Source: Enhydrobacter sp.
GTDB lineage: Bacteria > Pseudomonadota > Alphaproteobacteria > Reyranellales > Reyranellaceae
Reading direction: 5' to 3'
DNA length: 64,000 nucleotides
NCBI RefSeq assembly: GCF_030246845.1
Contig: NZ_CP126889.1
Location: 5,203,001-5,267,000, forward strand
Shown here: positions 46,327 to 56,265 of the stretch, piece after piece
Position numbering within the stretch: position 1 is the stretch's first letter
Layout: each line of letters begins with the position of its first letter
The notes under the pieces: model-generated
The model's database searches: none
What the model was told of the DNA's origin: nothing
What the model saw: the letters and a program-made list of their open reading frames with translations, nothing else
Translations under genes and position numbers: made by a program

Positions 46327-46585
46327 AGCCATCCGGCAGGATGTCGAGATCGACCGGCTCGACCTCGATCTCGTCCACGCGCGCGAGCGGCGGACCCTGC
46401 CGGCAGGCATCGATCATGGCGCCGACGGCGGCATCCTCGCCTACGATCAGAGCCTCGACCGCGCCGTCGCCACGATTGCGCACCCAGCCCGCGAGCCCGA
46501 GGCTTCGGCCGGTATCGACGACCCAGTCGCGGTAGCCCACGCCCTGCACCCGGCCTGTGATGGTGAGCCGCGCCTGCAGCGCCAT
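46304..46585 (-). CDS. acyP: Acylphosphatase
   Basis: Small enzyme of 93 residues that hydrolyses acyl phosphates. The signature GRVQGVGYRDWV carries the catalytic Arg, and GLAGWVRNRGDGAVEAL carries the catalytic Asn. The ATG 46585 follows GAGCC with only a poor ribosome site. The stop region overlaps the lipB end by 23 bases on the opposite strand. Confidence 0.95.
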   Translation of the reverse strand: MALQARLTITGRVQGVGYRDWVVDTGRSLGLAGWVRNRGDGAVEALIVGEDAAVGAMIDACRQGPPLARVDEIEVEPVDLDILPDGFRRLPTA

Positions 46586-46609
46586 CGTCAGCCCTTGCTC
46601 AGCAAGCCG

Positions 46610-46682
46610 GTGTCATCCCGAGCGCAGCGAGGGATCTTTGATCAGCGCTGCAAAGGATCCCTCGCTGCGCTCGGGATGACAC
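46610..46682. repeat. 73-bp palindromic repeat (family type copy)
   Basis: Left arm GTGTCATCCCGAGCGCAGCG continues with AGGGATC-TTTG, and the right arm is its reverse complement with a single inserted base. The stem is about 31 bp around a short loop. It is one of at least four related elements in the window. It lies between acyP and pccA, both on the minus strand. Confidence 0.9.
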
Positions 46683-46735
46683 GGCAATGGCTAAAGCCCA
46701 TGGCTTGCTTTTTGTCAGCAGAGGCATCGCAAACC

Positions 46736-48766
46736 TCATGCGAATTCGAGGATCTTCTGGTCGACCTTCAGGTTGTCGCCGGGCTTGGCGTGCAGGACCT
46801 TCACCGTGCCGTCCTGCACGGCGCGCAGCACGTTCTCCATCTTCATCGCCTCGACGACGGCCAGCGCCTCGCCCGCCTTGACCTCCTGCCCCTCGCTGAC
46901 CGCGACCGACGCCAGCAGGCCGGGCATGGGCGAGAGCAGAAATTTCGAGGTGTCGGGCGCGGCCTTCACCGGCATCAGCGCATAGAGTTCGGCCTGGCGC
47001 GGCGTCAGCACCAGCGCCTCGGCCTGGCCGCCGGCATGGATCAGCCGCCAGCCCGAGCCCGCGGTGTCGACCTGCACGACGACGGGCTGGCGGTCGATCG
47101 TCGCCCGCAACAGGGGCTCGCCGGGCGACCAGCCGGTCTCGATCTCGAGACGGCGCCCGCCGGTCTCGACCGTGAACTGGCGCCCGCTGCCCGCGATCGC
47201 CACCTCGATCGGCGCGCGGTTCAGCATGACGACACGCGCGTCGTGGACCGCACCGGCGCGATGGCCCTGGACGCGATCCGCCACGGCGGCGACGGCCGCC
47301 AGGATCGCGGGATCGCGCGGCGGCAGGTGCGCGGCCGAGAAGCCGCCCTTGAATTCCTCGGCGATGAAGTTGGTGGTGAGCCTGCCCGCGACGAAGCGCG
47401 GATGGGCCATCAGCGCCGCCAGGAACGGCACGTTGTGCGACACGCCGCGGACATAGAACTCGTCCAGCGCGCGGCGCATGCGCTCGATCGCCTGGTCGCG
47501 CGTCCTGCCGTAGGAGCAGAGCTTGGCGATCATCGGGTCGTAGAACATCGAGATCTCGCCGCCCTCGTAGACGCCGGTATCGACGCGCACGTCGGCGCCG
47601 GGCTCGGGCTCGCGATACTTCACCAGGCGGCCGGTCGAGGGCAGGAAATTGCGGAACGGGTCCTCGGCATAGAGCCGCGCCTCCATCGCCCAGCCGTCGA
47701 GCTTCACGTCCTTCTGCTGCAGCGGCAGCTTCTCGCCGGCGGCGACGCGGATCATGAGCTCCACGAGATCGAGGCCGGTGATCAGCTCGGTCACCGGATG
47801 CTCGACCTGCAGGCGGGTGTTCATCTCGAGGAAATAGAAGTTGCGGTCCTTGTCGACGATGAACTCGACGGTGCCGGCGCTCTTGTATTTCACCGCTTTC
47901 GCCAGCGCCACGGCCTGCTCGCCCATGGCCTTGCGCGTCCTGGCGTCGAGGAACGGGCTCGGCGCCTCCTCGATCACCTTCTGGTGGCGACGCTGGATCG
48001 AGCACTCGCGCTCCCAGAGATAGAGGCAGTTGCCGTGGCCGTCGGCGATGAGCTGGATCTCGATATGGCGCGGTTCCTCGACATACTTCTCGATGAACAC
48101 GCGATCGTCGGCGAACGAGGATTTGGCCTCGTTGGTCGCCGAGACGAAGCCCTCCTTGGCCTCGTTGTCGTTGTAGGCGATGCGCATGCCCTTGCCGCCG
48201 CCGCCCGCCGATGCCTTGATCATCACCGGATAGCCGATCTGCCGCGCGATCTTGACCGCCTCGCCGGCGTTGGGGATGGCGGCGAGATGACCGGGCACGG
48301 TGCTGACGCCCGCGGCCTGGGCGAGCTTCTTGGACTCGATCTTGTCGCCCATGGCGTAGATCGCATGCGCATCCGGGCCGATGAAGGTGATGCCCGCCGC
48401 GGCGAGCGCCTTCTGGAACGCCTCCTTCTCCGACAAGAAGCCGTAGCCCGGATGCACGGCCTGCGCGCCCGTCTGCCTGCAGGCCTCGACGATCCTGTCG
48501 ATCAGGAGATAGGACTGGGTCGCGGGCGGCGGGCCGATGAAGACCTTCTCGTCGGCCTCGCGCACATGCAGCGCGTCGGCATCGGCCTCGGAGTAGACGG
48601 CGACGGTCTTGATGCCGAGATGCCGGCAGGTACGGATGACGCGGCAGGCGATCTCGCCGCGGTTGGCGATCAGGATCTTGTCGAACAGCCTGCCCGGTGA
48701 GGATGTGGCCGTGGCCGCGTCGTCGTTCGGCGTCGTCTTCTTCGCGGCCTTGCTCTTGGCAGCCAT
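46736..48766 (-). CDS. pccA: Acetyl/propionyl-CoA carboxylase alpha subunit (biotin carboxylase plus BCCP)
   Basis: Biotin-dependent carboxylase subunit of 676 residues. The biotin carboxylase domain (about residues 25-475) has KILIANRGEIACRVIR, the ATP-grasp loop KASAGGGGKGMR and EMNTRLQVEHPVTE. The C-terminal biotinyl domain has EAMKMEN with biotin-Lys642. Partner is PccB, so propionyl-CoA carboxylase is the best call; 3-methylcrotonyl-CoA or acetyl-CoA substrates cannot be excluded from sequence. Start ATG 48766 follows AAGGAAAG. The extra residues up to 48865 belong to another frame's gene. Confidence 0.94.
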   Translation of the reverse strand: MAAKSKAAKKTTPNDDAATATSSPGRLFDKILIANRGEIACRVIRTCRHLGIKTVAVYSEADADALHVREADEKVFIGPPPATQSYLLIDRIVEACRQTGAQAVHPGYGFLSEKEAFQKALAAAGITFIGPDAHAIYAMGDKIESKKLAQAAGVSTVPGHLAAIPNAGEAVKIARQIGYPVMIKASAGGGGKGMRIAYNDNEAKEGFVSATNEAKSSFADDRVFIEKYVEEPRHIEIQLIADGHGNCLYLWERECSIQRRHQKVIEEAPSPFLDARTRKAMGEQAVALAKAVKYKSAGTVEFIVDKDRNFYFLEMNTRLQVEHPVTELITGLDLVELMIRVAAGEKLPLQQKDVKLDGWAMEARLYAEDPFRNFLPSTGRLVKYREPEPGADVRVDTGVYEGGEISMFYDPMIAKLCSYGRTRDQAIERMRRALDEFYVRGVSHNVPFLAALMAHPRFVAGRLTTNFIAEEFKGGFSAAHLPPRDPAILAAVAAVADRVQGHRAGAVHDARVVMLNRAPIEVAIAGSGRQFTVETGGRRLEIETGWSPGEPLLRATIDRQPVVVQVDTAGSGWRLIHAGGQAEALVLTPRQAELYALMPVKAAPDTSKFLLSPMPGLLASVAVSEGQEVKAGEALAVVEAMKMENVLRAVQDGTVKVLHAKPGDNLKVDQKILEFA

Positions 48767-48768
48767 GC

Positions 48769-48987
48769 TCACTTTCCTTCCTTGTTCCGGTCGAACAGGC
48801 CCATGGCCCAGGCGGTATGCGCGGCGATCAGAGGCATCCAGACGATCAGCACCCACAGCCACCACGGATAGCGGCTGGTGAAGATCGCATTGACGGCGAT
48901 CAGCACCAGGAGCGCGAACAGGGCAACGATCACGTGCAGGCGCACCGAGCGGTTCCGGCGCATGCGCTCTTCCGGCGGCAGGCTCAC
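48769..48987 (-). CDS. Small two-helix membrane protein between pccB and pccA
   Basis: Membrane protein of 72 residues with two hydrophobic helices (about residues 18-36, HVIVALFALLVLIAVNAIF, and 41-62, WWLWVLIVWMPLIAAHTAWA) joined by a short loop. The N-terminal MSLPPEERMRRNRS is basic. It lies 10 bases after pccB and 2 bases before pccA, so it is translated in the same operon. The function is unknown; it resembles the 2TM-domain family. Positioning suggests a link to the carboxylase, but none is proven. Confidence 0.75.
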   Translation of the reverse strand: MSLPPEERMRRNRSVRLHVIVALFALLVLIAVNAIFTSRYPWWLWVLIVWMPLIAAHTAWAMGLFDRNKEGK

Positions 48988-48997
48988 AGCGGCCTCC

Positions 48998-50530
<1,533 letters not shown>

Positions 50531-50606
50531 TCAGAAACTGGCCCTCCATGGCCCGGCTGGTTTTAGAGCCAGTCCGCGCGCCTTGTCATCCCGCGCGTCC
50601 GTGTTC

Positions 50607-51479
50607 TCACCGCAGGAACCGCCTCTCGTTCTCCTTCACCTTGCTCATGCCCTGCAACTCGAACACCTCGTCGACGGTGGCGATGTCCGATTCGACGCCG
50701 TGGATGCCGCCGTCCTGGCGGATCCGGGCGAAGGTCTTGCGCATGGCGCCCACGGCGGCGCGGATCGCATGGTTGCCCCAGATCAGCAACCCGATCTTCT
50801 TCAGCTCGCGCACCCGCGCCACGGTCATCTGCGGATAGGCCGTCGGCACCAGGGCGACCGGCACCGCGCCGTCCCAGGCCTGCACGAAGGCCTCGATCTC
50901 GTCCGGCGTCTTCTGCCTGGAATGGACCAGGATCATGTCGGCGCCCGCGGCCTCGTAGGCCCGCGCGCGCTTCAGCGCCTCCTCCTGGCCGAGACCGGCG
51001 ATCAGGGCCTCGGTGCGGGCCACGATCACGAAATCCCTGTCGCGCCGCGCCGTGCGCGCGGCATCGATCTTGCCCTGGAACTCCTCGACGCGGACCATGT
51101 CCTGGCGGCCGCCCGCGATCAGGCTCGTGACCTTGGGGAAGCTCTTGTCCTCCATCACGATCGCCGCGGCGCCCGCGCGCTCGTACTGCTCGACGGCATG
51201 GAGCACGTTGATCGCGTTGCCGAAGCCCGTGTCGATGTCGGCCACGACCGGCAGGCCCGAGCGCTCGACCATGGCGCGCGTCATGTCGAGATGCTGGGTC
51301 ATCGACACGATGCTGACGTCGGGCACGCCGTACATCGCCGAGAGCTCGAAGCCGGAGGCCCAGATCGCATCGAAGCCTGCCTCGGCGGCAAGCATCGCCG
51401 AGAGCGGGCTGTGCGCCGCCATGGCCTCCACGAGGCCCTTCCTCGCCAGGACCTGGCGGAATGTCGTGCCCGCGCCCAT
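50607..51479 (-). CDS. PEP mutase/isocitrate lyase superfamily; phosphonopyruvate-hydrolase-like
   Basis: TIM-barrel enzyme of 290 residues. The Mg-binding motif ADIDTGFGNAINV is followed by EDKSFPKVTSL near residue 115. PEP mutases carry EDKxFPKxNS here, phosphonopyruvate hydrolase (Variovorax PphA) has Thr in place of that Asn, and 2-methylisocitrate lyase instead has a KRCGH-type catalytic loop, absent here. GGRQDMVRVEEFQGKI and HSRQKTPDEI match the hydrolase pattern as I recall it. Predicted to cleave P-C bonds of phosphonopyruvate to pyruvate and phosphate; oxaloacetate decarboxylase remains an alternative. It overlaps the ATP12 gene (TGATG). Confidence 0.78.
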   Translation of the reverse strand: MGAGTTFRQVLARKGLVEAMAAHSPLSAMLAAEAGFDAIWASGFELSAMYGVPDVSIVSMTQHLDMTRAMVERSGLPVVADIDTGFGNAINVLHAVEQYERAGAAAIVMEDKSFPKVTSLIAGGRQDMVRVEEFQGKIDAARTARRDRDFVIVARTEALIAGLGQEEALKRARAYEAAGADMILVHSRQKTPDEIEAFVQAWDGAVPVALVPTAYPQMTVARVRELKKIGLLIWGNHAIRAAVGAMRKTFARIRQDGGIHGVESDIATVDEVFELQGMSKVKENERRFLR

Positions 51480-52198
51480 CATTCTCCTCCCAATCGCGTC
51501 TCTTCCAGCAGCGACAGGAAGCGCGCCGCCGCGTCGATGTCCTTCCGGATGCCCTTGTGACGCTCGGCGGCGATCGGATCCTCGCCCCAGCGCTCGATCT
51601 GGTACAGCTCGTCGAGCTCGGCCGCGTCGAATGCCTGCCCGGCCGAGAGGCGGCCCTCCGCCACCGCAAGCGCGATGACCAGCGAGCCGGCGATGTGCGT
51701 CAGGTTGTAGAGCGCCGACAGGGCCATGTCGCTGTGCGCCGCGACCGCGCCCCGCAGCGCGGTGACCGAGTCGGCCGGCTGGTCGACGAAGCTCGTCCCC
51801 GACACCACGACCAGCCGCGCGCCATAGCGCTCGGCCGCCCAGTCGAGCAGGGCCTGCCAGGTGTCGTGCTGGCGCTTCACCAGGCTCGCAGGATCGGTGG
51901 CGCGATAGCAGAGCAGGTCGGAGCCGGCATACCTCGCCGTCTCCTCGACCACGCGCGCGCGCTGCGTCGTCACGCGGTCGAGGCCGGTCGCGGCGAGCCG
52001 GGTGAGCGGCAGATGGGCGACATTGATCTCGGCCCCGTCCGGCACCTCGTTCCATTCCGCCGCGATGGCCTCGGCGAGCGCGCGCGTCGGCGCGAGCAGG
52101 ATCGACTTGGCGGGAGTGCGCATCGGGCGGCCGTCGAGCAGGATCCGCCAGCCGCCGTCCGCCGGCTCGATGCCGGTCTGCCTGTAGAAGCGCTTCAT
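51479..52198 (-). CDS. ATP12-family F1-ATPase assembly chaperone
   Basis: Protein of 239 residues homologous to mitochondrial ATP12, which binds the F1 alpha subunit during assembly. KRFYRQTGIEPADGGWRILLDGRPMRTPAK is the family N-terminal pattern (seen as RILLDGRPMRTPAK), followed by ALAEAIAAEWNEVP and ETARYAGSDLLCYRA. ATP12-type proteins are restricted to alphaproteobacteria and mitochondria. Its stop overlaps the start of the next gene. Upstream is an AsmA gene, 43 bases away. Confidence 0.93.
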   Translation of the reverse strand: MKRFYRQTGIEPADGGWRILLDGRPMRTPAKSILLAPTRALAEAIAAEWNEVPDGAEINVAHLPLTRLAATGLDRVTTQRARVVEETARYAGSDLLCYRATDPASLVKRQHDTWQALLDWAAERYGARLVVVSGTSFVDQPADSVTALRGAVAAHSDMALSALYNLTHIAGSLVIALAVAEGRLSAGQAFDAAELDELYQIERWGEDPIAAERHKGIRKDIDAAARFLSLLEETRLGGE

Positions 52199-52241
52199 CG
52201 CGACCGGCTTATACGCCGCGAGCGCGCCTCGACAAGGGCGG

Positions 52242-54266
52242 TCAATGCCGGCGGCGGCCGCGCTCGGCGGCCGGGCGCGGCTTGCGCGTGGTCTTCTTGT
52301 CGTGCTGCTCGACCACCGGCGTCGGCAGTTGCGCCCGAAGTCCGGGTCGCATGCCGTCCACCCGCTGCGCCAGCAGCGCGCAGGCATTCGCATTCGGCTG
52401 TCGTGCGAGCTGGGCGAATGTGCCGGCGAGGCTCGGCACCGGACCGGCGCCGACCAGGAGCTTGGCGAGGCCGGGCTCGAGCTCGCCGGTGGTCTGCCGC
52501 GCCGTACCGCCCTTGATCCGAAGCGGCGAAGCGAGCTTCGCGCTGTGCGCGTTGCGCGCTTCCGGCGCGAGGATGAACTCCCATCCCTCATTGCGGAACG
52601 ACACATAGCCGCCGCCGATCACGATGGCGCCCGGCGTGTCGACCACGAGGCGGCGCAGGTTGGCGACGCCGCCCTTGACCTCGAAGCCGCCGGCCAGGCA
52701 GTTGACCGGCACGCCGCCCTCGCCGGCGCCCAGCAGGTGCTGCGTGTCGGCCGGCCAGCCCGCGAGCGACTCGCGCGGCCACGCGCCCTTCCCCGCCGAG
52801 ACGTCGATCGTTCCGCTGGCGGCATTCAGCGCGTCGTGCGCCGTGCGGCCGGTGCCGCGCAGACGCAGATCGATGTCGCCCACCATGTCCTTGAGCCCGA
52901 GGTCGAGTCCCAGCAGAGCCGACAGATCCTCGAAGGACACGCGGCTTGCCGTGCCGGTGAGCGTCGTGAGGCCGAGGCGGCCGGACGGATCGTGGACCAG
53001 GTCGAAGCCGACCGAGCCGTTGCCGGTCGCGGCGGCGCCGCGCAAGGTGAAGCGCTTCTCGCTGGCGTTCAGGCTGACCGAGGCGTTCTGCACCTTGTCG
53101 GAAAGGCCCGTGACCTCGGCGGCGTGTGCCGTCACCGCGAGTTGCGAGCGGCCGAGCCAGCGCGCCGTGAAGGGATTCGTCGGCAAGAAACGACGCGCCT
53201 GTGGCGGCTGCCCGTCCGCCTTCGCATCGCTCGCCGGCAGCGCGTGCAGGCCCGCGAGGTCGATCCTGCTCGCGTCGATGTCCACCGTCGCGTAGGGCGT
53301 GCCGCTGCGGGAGACGCGGAACAGGGCCTCGCCGGCGAGCTCGCTGTTGCCGACCTTGAGCGAGGGGACCTCGACCTTGAAGGCGCCGCGCAGCCTGAAG
53401 GTCTTCGCGGTGAAGGAGTAAGGGCCGCCGCTCGGCAGCGGCAGGCGAAGATACGGTCCCAGCGTGGCGAGGTCGGCGCCTTCGCCGGCGATCTCCAGGT
53501 TCGTGCCCTTCTGCGCCCCACTCGTCCCCTTGACGGTGATGTGGCCGTCGCCCAGCCGGCCTTCCACATCGATATTGCCCGGCAGGCCGCGCATCCAGCC
53601 GTCGAACGTGCCGATCGTGCCGGAGAGCTCGAACGACGTGGCGCGCGGCGCACCGAGGCGTGCCCGCATCTGCAGTGTCTGTCCCGACGACGGCGCGCTG
53701 AAGGTCGCGTCCGCGACGTTCAGGACAAGCGGCGTGCGCCCGGGGCTCTCGACGATCGACAGCACCGAGTCGCGCACCTCGATGGTCTCGATCCACGGGA
53801 AGGCCGGGTTCGGCTTCAGGCGCAGCGACCGGTTCTCGTAGGGCCTGGGGCCCGAGCCGTCGGGCGGCGGCAGCATCTCGAGGTTGCTGTCGCCGATCTC
53901 GTTGTACTCGACCTGGATGTCGGCGCCCTCGAGCACCACACGCGAGACCTTGACCTCGCCCAGGAAGAGCGAGAACGGATCGAGATACATCGTGATCTTG
54001 CGCACTTGCGCCAGATCGGGCCGCGATGCCCACGGCGCGTTGCTGAGGGTCACGCCCTCGGCCACCAGCGCCGGCTCGCGGCCGATTTTGATCGACAGCG
54101 GCACCTTGGTCTTGATCTCGCGGCCAGTGACTTTGTGGATGCGCTCGGCCAGCCGCGCCTCGTAGTGCGACAGGTCGCGCGTGCTGCCCCACACGACGGC
54201 TCCCACCGCGGCCAGCGGCACGCTGATGACGATGATCCAGGCGATCCGGCGCCAGGGAATACGCAC
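52242..54266 (-). CDS. AsmA family protein
   Basis: Inner-membrane-anchored periplasmic protein of 674 residues from GTG 54266 (MRIPWRRIAWIIVISV). TTG 54272 or 54284 are alternatives; the latter would overlap the stop of the rluC-type gene. The transmembrane segment (about residues 8-25) is followed by the AsmA N-terminal block (KVTGREIKTKVPLSIKIG, GVTLSNAPWASRPDL). The C-terminal domain includes GVPVNCLAGGFEVKGGVA and ends in a basic tail. Third AsmA-type gene in this window. Confidence 0.88.
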   Translation of the reverse strand: MRIPWRRIAWIIVISVPLAAVGAVVWGSTRDLSHYEARLAERIHKVTGREIKTKVPLSIKIGREPALVAEGVTLSNAPWASRPDLAQVRKITMYLDPFSLFLGEVKVSRVVLEGADIQVEYNEIGDSNLEMLPPPDGSGPRPYENRSLRLKPNPAFPWIETIEVRDSVLSIVESPGRTPLVLNVADATFSAPSSGQTLQMRARLGAPRATSFELSGTIGTFDGWMRGLPGNIDVEGRLGDGHITVKGTSGAQKGTNLEIAGEGADLATLGPYLRLPLPSGGPYSFTAKTFRLRGAFKVEVPSLKVGNSELAGEALFRVSRSGTPYATVDIDASRIDLAGLHALPASDAKADGQPPQARRFLPTNPFTARWLGRSQLAVTAHAAEVTGLSDKVQNASVSLNASEKRFTLRGAAATGNGSVGFDLVHDPSGRLGLTTLTGTASRVSFEDLSALLGLDLGLKDMVGDIDLRLRGTGRTAHDALNAASGTIDVSAGKGAWPRESLAGWPADTQHLLGAGEGGVPVNCLAGGFEVKGGVANLRRLVVDTPGAIVIGGGYVSFRNEGWEFILAPEARNAHSAKLASPLRIKGGTARQTTGELEPGLAKLLVGAGPVPSLAGTFAQLARQPNANACALLAQRVDGMRPGLRAQLPTPVVEQHDKKTTRKPRPAAERGRRRH

Positions 54267-54280
54267 AGCCAATTTTCCGC

Positions 54281-55300
54281 TCAATCGCCCGAGGCCGATG
54301 GCTTGGCCGACGACTTGGCCGACGCGCCGGTCGAGAAGCCGAATGCCTCGACGGTACGGCGGAAGTGAGGCGGCGGCTCGGCCTCGAGAACGAGCTCGCC
54401 CTTGCCCGAGGGATGAGGCAGCGCGATGCGCCGCGCATGGAGATGGAGCCGGCGCGCATCGGCGACCGCCGCCAGCAGGGCCTCCTCGCCGCCGTACTTG
54501 CGGTCGCCCAGGATGGGGCAGCCGATCGCGGCGCAATGGACGCGAAGCTGATGCGTGCGGCCGGTGCGCGGCCAGAGCGCAAGCAGCGCCGCGCGCTTGC
54601 CGGCGCGGTCGAGCTCGCGGAAATTGGTCAAGGCCTTCTGCCCCGCCTCATGGTCGACCTGCATGGTCTCGCGGTCGCGCGCGCCCGGCCGCTTGGCGAG
54701 CGGCAGGTCGATCGCGCCCTCGGCGCGCGGCGGCACGCCGACCACGACCGCCCAATAAAGCTTCTCGGTCTCGCGATCGCGGAAGGCCTCGGCGAGACGC
54801 TTCGCGGCCTGCCCGGTGCGCGCGACCAGCAGCAGGCCCGACGTGTCCTTGTCCAGCCGATGGACCAGCCGCGGCCGCTCGTCGTAGCCGAAGCGCAAGG
54901 CGTCGAGCATGCCGTCGACGTGACGCTCCGTGCCGCTGCCACCCTGCACGGCGAGGCCGGGCGGCTTGTCGAGCGCGATCACCTCGGCATCGCAATGGAC
55001 CACCAGCCGCCGGATCTCGGCCGCGTCGCGCTCCGAAAGCCGCGGCCGGTCCCTCGGTCTCGCCGGCGGCGGGGCCGTGACGCCGGGCGGCAGACGCACG
55101 GTCTGGCCGGGCTCGATGCGGTCCTTGCCCTCGACGCGCCGGCCGTCGATGCGCACCTGGCCGGTGCGCAGAAGCTTCTGCAGCGCGCCATGGCCTAGAT
55201 CGGGGAAATGCCGCTGGAACCAGCGGTCCAGCCGCAATCCCGCCTCGTCGGCCGAGACCGCGCGCGTCTGGACGTGGCCGCGGTGAGGACTGTCGCTCAT
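54281..55300 (-). CDS. RluC/RluD-family 23S rRNA pseudouridine synthase
   Basis: Enzyme of 339 residues that isomerises uridines in 23S rRNA. An N-terminal S4 domain (about residues 18-80, LDRWFQRHFPDLG, GQVRIDGRRV) precedes the catalytic domain with HRLDKDTSGLLLVA, whose Asp is the nucleophile, and GRTHQLRVHCAAIG. Start ATG 55300; the reading frame extends further upstream but that part overlaps the divergent hydrolase promoter. RluC versus RluD cannot be separated safely by eye. Confidence 0.93.
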   Translation of the reverse strand: MSDSPHRGHVQTRAVSADEAGLRLDRWFQRHFPDLGHGALQKLLRTGQVRIDGRRVEGKDRIEPGQTVRLPPGVTAPPPARPRDRPRLSERDAAEIRRLVVHCDAEVIALDKPPGLAVQGGSGTERHVDGMLDALRFGYDERPRLVHRLDKDTSGLLLVARTGQAAKRLAEAFRDRETEKLYWAVVVGVPPRAEGAIDLPLAKRPGARDRETMQVDHEAGQKALTNFRELDRAGKRAALLALWPRTGRTHQLRVHCAAIGCPILGDRKYGGEEALLAAVADARRLHLHARRIALPHPSGKGELVLEAEPPPHFRRTVEAFGFSTGASAKSSAKPSASGD

Positions 55301-55335
55301 GGCGCGCAACCTAAGGGACAAGCTAAACATGGTCC

Positions 55336-56265
55336 ATGGAATCGGTGTCCTTCGACACGTTGACCTTCGATCATCCGACGGCGTGTCGCCCTGCCCGGGT
55401 AACGGCGACGCTGCACCTCCCGACTGCCGGCGCGTTGCCCTGTCCCTGCATGGTGATCCTCTCCAGCAGCGCCGGCGTCCAGCGTCATCGCGAGCACTAT
55501 TATGCACAGGCGCTCAACGACGCCGGCACGGCGGCGCTCGTCATCGACAGCTTCGGCGGCCGCGGCGTGCGGCGGACGGTCGCCGACCAGAGCCTGGTGT
55601 CGGCGGCGCAGATGGAGGGCGATGCGCTGGCCGCGCTCGCCCTGCTGCGATCGGATCCGCGCCTCGATCCCGGCCGCATCGGGGTCATGGGCGTCTCGAA
55701 AGGCGGCGGCGCCACGCTCAACGCCGCCATCGCGGTCCGCCAGCGCTGGCGCAACGGCTTCACGTATCTGTTCGATCTCCATGTCGCGATCTGTCCCGGC
55801 GCCACCAGCCAGCATCGCGATCCGACGACACATGGCCGGCCGATCTATTTCATGCTGGCCGGCCGGGACGACTACACGCCAGCACCGCTCGCAATCGAGT
55901 ATGCCGAGCGCATGCGCGCCGCCGGCAACCGGCGCATCAGGGTGAAGGTCTATGGCGGTGCCCATCACGGCTGGGAGTCAGTCGGTCCGGTGTTCGACAT
56001 CAAGGACGCCGAGAACTGGTCTTGCTGCCGCAACTTCATCGAGGACGACGGGCGGCATTTCGTGCCGGCCGCCGGCCGCACCTTCAGCGAGCCCGACTAC
56101 CAGGCCTGGGCGCGCCTTCACTGCGTGACTCGGGGCGCTCGCGCGGGCGGCGGGACTGTTGCATTGAAGCAACGCGCAACAGCGGATTTGCTCGATTTTC
56201 TCGCACTCGAAGGCTTCGCGCCTCAATGGACGTCCCGGCGTTTCGCCGCTATAAACGGGTTGTGA
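55336..56265 (+). CDS. Dienelactone-hydrolase-family alpha/beta hydrolase
   Basis: Hydrolase of 309 residues. The nucleophile elbow is MGVSKGGG (Ser near residue 120), the acid is in LAGRDDYTP near residue 175 and the histidine in GGAHHGWES near residue 210. Family members hydrolyse dienelactone or various esters. The last about 45 residues (from TRGARAGGG on) look unlike the family and may reflect a drifted end. The next gene probably starts at GTG 56262 inside its last codons (GTGA overlap). Confidence 0.85.
   Translation: MESVSFDTLTFDHPTACRPARVTATLHLPTAGALPCPCMVILSSSAGVQRHREHYYAQALNDAGTAALVIDSFGGRGVRRTVADQSLVSAAQMEGDALAALALLRSDPRLDPGRIGVMGVSKGGGATLNAAIAVRQRWRNGFTYLFDLHVAICPGATSQHRDPTTHGRPIYFMLAGRDDYTPAPLAIEYAERMRAAGNRRIRVKVYGGAHHGWESVGPVFDIKDAENWSCCRNFIEDDGRHFVPAAGRTFSEPDYQAWARLHCVTRGARAGGGTVALKQRATADLLDFLALEGFAPQWTSRRFAAINGL

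Noticed and set aside
50607..51479. 2-methylisocitrate lyase (prpB) call because of nearby pccA/pccB
   Set aside because: The catalytic KRCGH-type loop is absent and EDKSFPKVTS is present instead, which fits the PEP mutase/hydrolase branch.
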